64,000 nucleotides of DNA from NCBI GenBank assembly GCA_023374025.1, contig SIJG01000156.1:213848-277847 (forward strand). Direction: 5' to 3'. This DNA comes from Heterodera schachtii. Lineage: Eukaryota > Nematoda > Chromadorea > Rhabditida > Heteroderidae. Position 1 is the stretch's first letter. Each line of letters starts with the position of its first letter. The notes below the pieces were generated by a model, which did no database searches, had not been told where the DNA came from, and worked only from the letters and a program-made list of their open reading frames with translations. The position numbers were made by a program, and so were the translations under genes. Shown here piece by piece: positions 56,304 through 64,000 of this stretch.

Positions 56304-58697
56304 ATGAATAACGACCCTGAACGAGCCCAAGCTGGGGCTGTTCAGGACGACGACGACGACCGGCTTGGCCGCGTCTCGAAAGTTTGCTTTTAAAATAAAA
56401 AATAACGAAAAAAAAATTTTATGTGGCGTAAAGTAAAAAAGTACCGAACTTTGTCCCGAAATCTTTTTTTTTTGATTTTATGAAAATAACTAAGGTAATC
56501 TGGTAATACTCTAGTTTGTCCCCCCCCCCATTTTTGAAAAAAATTTTTTTTGCATTTATAAGTCATGAAAATGTGTTTCCAAGGGTTTTGGGGTCGCTGA
56601 TCATGAATCCGGCATCTATTTTGACCAATGCCGAATCCCGGACCCGAACTCGAACAAAAAGTCGAAAACTAAAATTTTCGAACATTCATATTTTTAGTCT
56701 AAAAATGTAAAAATGATGCTTATGTTTTGTGAATGTTTTGTGTATCGAAACACAATTTGAACCAAAAACGCGAAAATCGAAAATTTGAGTTTTCGACTTT
56801 TTCTTCGAATTAGGGTCCGGGATTCGGAATTGGTCGAAAGGGATGCCGGATTCGTGATCAGCGACCCCGAAACCCCTGGAAACCTGTTTTCATGACTTTT
56901 GGAAACATTAAAAAAATTTTCGAAAAAAGGGGGGGGGGGACAAACTTACAATTACCATCTGAGGGGTGCGGGACATTCGCGCTTAGCGTATCAAATTCCC
57001 CTACCCTTAGAAATAATTTTCACAAAGCAAAAAAATCAAGGATAGCTTTGAATCCAATTAAAAAGGTTAAAATACTATTTTAAAATTTGATGGGACTAAT
57101 TTCGGGCACTTGTAATGTTGAGATACCCATATTTTGGTAAATTGATGAAAAAATATACCTATTTCGACATTTCTCGTTATGTACTGCAATAATCCGAAAG
57201 GTTTTGTGGAGGGCGCACAGAGTTATGAAGCCGGGATTGGTTTTCCGATGTTATTTTATTAAGGATAACGAATCGATTTGATATAAATTTTTTTGCTCTT
57301 TTGTCTGTTTAATGCACTGGACAGTTCAGTCCATAAAGCATTAGGTCACTTCAGTCCCGGGTTAATATCTCGACCCAAAGTGCATATTCTCCACAAAAAT
57401 TCGGATTCTTGCATTATAGACCTAGGAGCATCAATGATTAGTTATATATAGCCATTGCAAGATATCATTTTGGGAGGGGGGGGGGGAGGTTCTAATTTTT
57501 GTTGCTTTCGCCAAAATATATTTGAAAAATAGTGAAGCAATGTTTTATTTCATATGTATATTCGCATTGTATTTTAAAATTTCTTATATATTTATTTGAA
57601 TTTTCAAGCCAATGGTTAATCCTCAAAAAATTAAATTTCCACCCGAACTCCTTTCGGAAATTGTCCATGTCCTTCCTTTTGACACCCGTTGGTCAAATGT
57701 CCGGGTTTCATCCACGTTTGATTATTTTGTAATGAAAAGACAACTAAAATGGGTTAAAATGGAAAAGCAGCGTTTGCTTAAAAAGGAGGAGCAAAAATTA
57801 CGGCGACAAAAGCAAAAAGTCCATTGTTATTTACTTAATTCCTTATATTGTAATTGCAGGCTGGAAAGCAGCGCATTGCCCAATTACGGAGTGAATTGGC
57901 CAATGCCCAAAGGGCATTGGCGGAAGAACGGACGGAACGGACGCAGGAACGGGCCATTGCCCAAAGGGCATTGGCGGAAGAACGGACGGAACGGACGCAG
58001 GAACGGGCCATTGCCCAAAGGGCATTGGCGGAAGAACGGACGGAACGGACGCAGGAACGGGCCATTGCCCAAAGGGCATTGGCGGAAGAACGGACGGCAT
58101 TGGCACACGCACGGTCGGCATTGGCACACGCACGGACGGCATCGGCCAGTGCTCAAACAGCATTGGCGCATGTCGAGGATGAGCGCAACTTTTTGCGCCG
58201 CTTGTTGCTCGGTAAAAAATTTCTTGTTCATTAGTAGAGACCTGACGGGATTTCTGGTACTGAAACCGGATTTTTTCTATAACTCAAGAATTTCTCAATG
58301 AAAATTTTTAAAAATTCTCAATATCCCTCCTATTAACATTAATGCTTGCTAAATTGATTAATACCCGATTTTTTTAAAGAAAGTTATTACGAAAACCCCG
58401 TTTTGAAAATCCTGGAAAGATCCCGTTCGGCGCTCAGTTGGCAAAAACGGCATTTTTGGCATGCAGTTGCCAGCCGGCTTTTCCCTTCAAATCATATATA
58501 TATATATATTGCTTCAATTTATATTTAATTTTATTTTTAAAATCCATTAGCGCAGCAAGGAGGCTCTCAATTGCAGCAGCCACAACGTGGAGAGCAATTT
58601 TTAAATTAAATTCCGTATTTTCGGTTTAGATCAGCATGTTCACCAGCCTGAGTTTACCAATGTTGCCGATGTAATAGAATACCTCCGCCGAGCATGA
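56304..58697 (+). CDS. F-box protein with 18-residue coiled-coil repeats
   Basis: The core exon 57612-57818 encodes an F-box-like domain (KIKFPPELLSEIVHVLPFD, then RWSNVRVSSTFDYFV). It splices in phase over a 41-bp intron to 57860-58211, which encodes the coiled coil: four near-identical 54-bp units (57897-58112) each giving AIAQRALAEERTERTQER. Two last exons fit the same phase: 58551-58609 (ends GEQFLN) and 58630-58697 (EFTNVADVIEYLRRA). A possible first exon at 56304 (MNNDPERAQAG, poly-Asp, GRVSK) joins in phase to an AG at 57608. F-box proteins link substrates to SCF ubiquitin ligases; the family is expanded in nematodes. No partner can be inferred. Confidence 0.6.
56512..56946. mobile_element. 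Poly-C/G-ended foldback element (in putative first intron of the F-box gene)
   Basis: AGTTTGTCCCCCCC at the left is mirrored by GGGGGACAAACT at the right; CCAAGGGTTTTGGGGTCGCTGATCATGAATCC is mirrored (with changes) by GGATTCGTGATCAGCGACCCC.... The centre carries repeated GTCGAAAA/TTTTCGAC words. Pieces of the same element occur at ~21340-21480, 26215-26360 and 36225-36300. Confidence 0.65.
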
Positions 58698-58800
58698 TCT
58701 TTTTTCGCGTGTCTTAATTAATACACACTTTTGGGTAATAGTGTACCTCATTTAACCTCAACCCTCATTTTGGAAAAAAAAATTTAATAATTGACAAACA

Positions 58801-60899
<2,099 letters not shown>

Positions 60900-61417
60900 T
60901 TGACGCAATTTTTAAGCAAAAATTATTAATATTGATAGAAAATGGGCTGAAAAATAAAGTGTTTAATTGGATTATAAATTAAGAAGGTGAGTTAAAGCGG
61001 TTGGGAAGAGAAGCGCAAACAAAGGCGAGGCTTAATACATAAATAGACGCAGGTATCAATTTTTGGCGCCAAAATCATTTAGGCATAAGCTTAAAGTGGG
61101 TCAAATAAATGAGTGGCTTAAAAGTCCAACTTTATGCCATAGGCTTTGAATTTTGAATTCTCGGCATTAGTTTTTGGCGCCAAATTGGAGTTAATATTCG
61201 TTCGCGCGAACCGTTGCCGTAAATCCTCAATTTGGTGCCGATCGCGATCGGCTTTATCAAATTTGAATTTCGGCATTTGATTTAAACGCAAAGCCAAAAT
61301 ACGCGGTATTTAAAAGTTTCTTTTTTGTGTATTTTGATTTTAAATTTTTGTTAAAAACATTTTAAAATTGCAATCGTCGTACATAGATTTTTGGCTTTTC
61401 AGCAATTTTGCACTACA
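60900..61417. promoter_or_regulatory. Bidirectional promoter candidate with E2F-type palindromes
   Basis: The ~518-bp gap between the divergent CHAF1A and thymidylate synthase starts contains TTTGGCGCCAAA twice (61062-61073, 61173-61184), each a perfect 12-bp palindrome and an E2F/DP consensus, plus the palindrome TTCGCGCGAA (61201-61210) and the 16-bp palindrome GCCGATCGCGATCGGC (61237-61252). Both flanking genes are S-phase genes. A TTTTCAG acceptor at 61396-61402, 15 bases before the thymidylate synthase ATG, fits trans-splicing. Confidence 0.65.

Positions 61418-64000
<2,583 letters not shown>

Noticed and set aside
57843..58163. Long minus-strand and alternative plus-strand frames over the F-box repeat
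   Set aside because: The 54-bp period keeps all frames open; only the coiled-coil frame joins the F-box exon in phase.

Overview
This window looks like gene-dense but repeat-rich nuclear DNA of a plant-parasitic tylenchid nematode, most likely a cyst nematode (Globodera/Heterodera). That is an inference. It rests on short exons and AT-rich introns ending in (T)TTCAG or TTTAG/TTAAG, nematode-type families (CAP/venom-allergen-like, ShK/SXC, F-box), and many phase-consistent GC-AG introns, which cyst nematode genomes are known for. Most gene models below were built by hand from splice sites and reading phase; exon lengths and phases were checked by arithmetic, but no database search was possible.

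Layout. 1-3937: 3' part of a Ty3/gypsy-like LTR retrotransposon (end of RNase H, integrase, an unusual C-terminal extension with a zinc knuckle, 3' LTR). 3938-9029: intergenic DNA holding a ~1.2 kb segmental duplication; one copy carries a 400-bp foldback element missing from the other. 9776-13619: OST-alpha-like membrane protein. 14671-19459: secreted Cys-rich exons running into a CAP (SCP/TAPS) domain, possibly one gene. 19.5-24 kb: foldback elements and a Lys-rich repeat protein. 24280-25482: secreted ShK/SXC-type protein (minus). 26507-26902: tiny three-exon gene. 27320-30554: Pro/Gln/His-rich zinc-knuckle protein with an array of seven micro-exons (minus). 31175-33951: MCRS1 homologue. 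34422-37936: tandem duplicated gene of unknown family (minus). 38319-38958: LSM1. 40163-41881: UMP-CMP kinase with a frameshift. 42494-44751: 17-beta-HSD12/LET-767-like reductase. 45001-46503: mitochondrial ribosomal protein S24. 46907-49497: isobutyryl-CoA dehydrogenase ACAD8 (minus). 50130-53945: intact RBBP4/LIN-53 followed by a 5'-truncated CAF-1 p150 (CHAF1A). 56304-58697: F-box/coiled-coil repeat gene. 58966-60899: second copy of the CAF-1 region, with a full CHAF1A fused to RBBP4 remnants. 61418-63805: 5' part of thymidylate synthase, its first exon interrupted by a 1155-bp element.

The most interesting signals are: (i) two perfect TTTGGCGCCAAA palindromes plus TTCGCGCGAA in the ~520-bp divergent interval between thymidylate synthase and CHAF1A, which look like E2F/DP sites serving two S-phase genes; (ii) two CAF-1 subunits (p150 and p48) adjacent on one strand 189 bp apart, then duplicated into complementary broken copies; (iii) a micro-exon array in which most exons encode one CDK-type [ST]P-x-K site; (iv) a set of inverted-repeat elements with 8-bp target duplications whose interiors are iterated short words; (v) widespread GC-AG introns, one apparently using a donor made by a transposon insertion.
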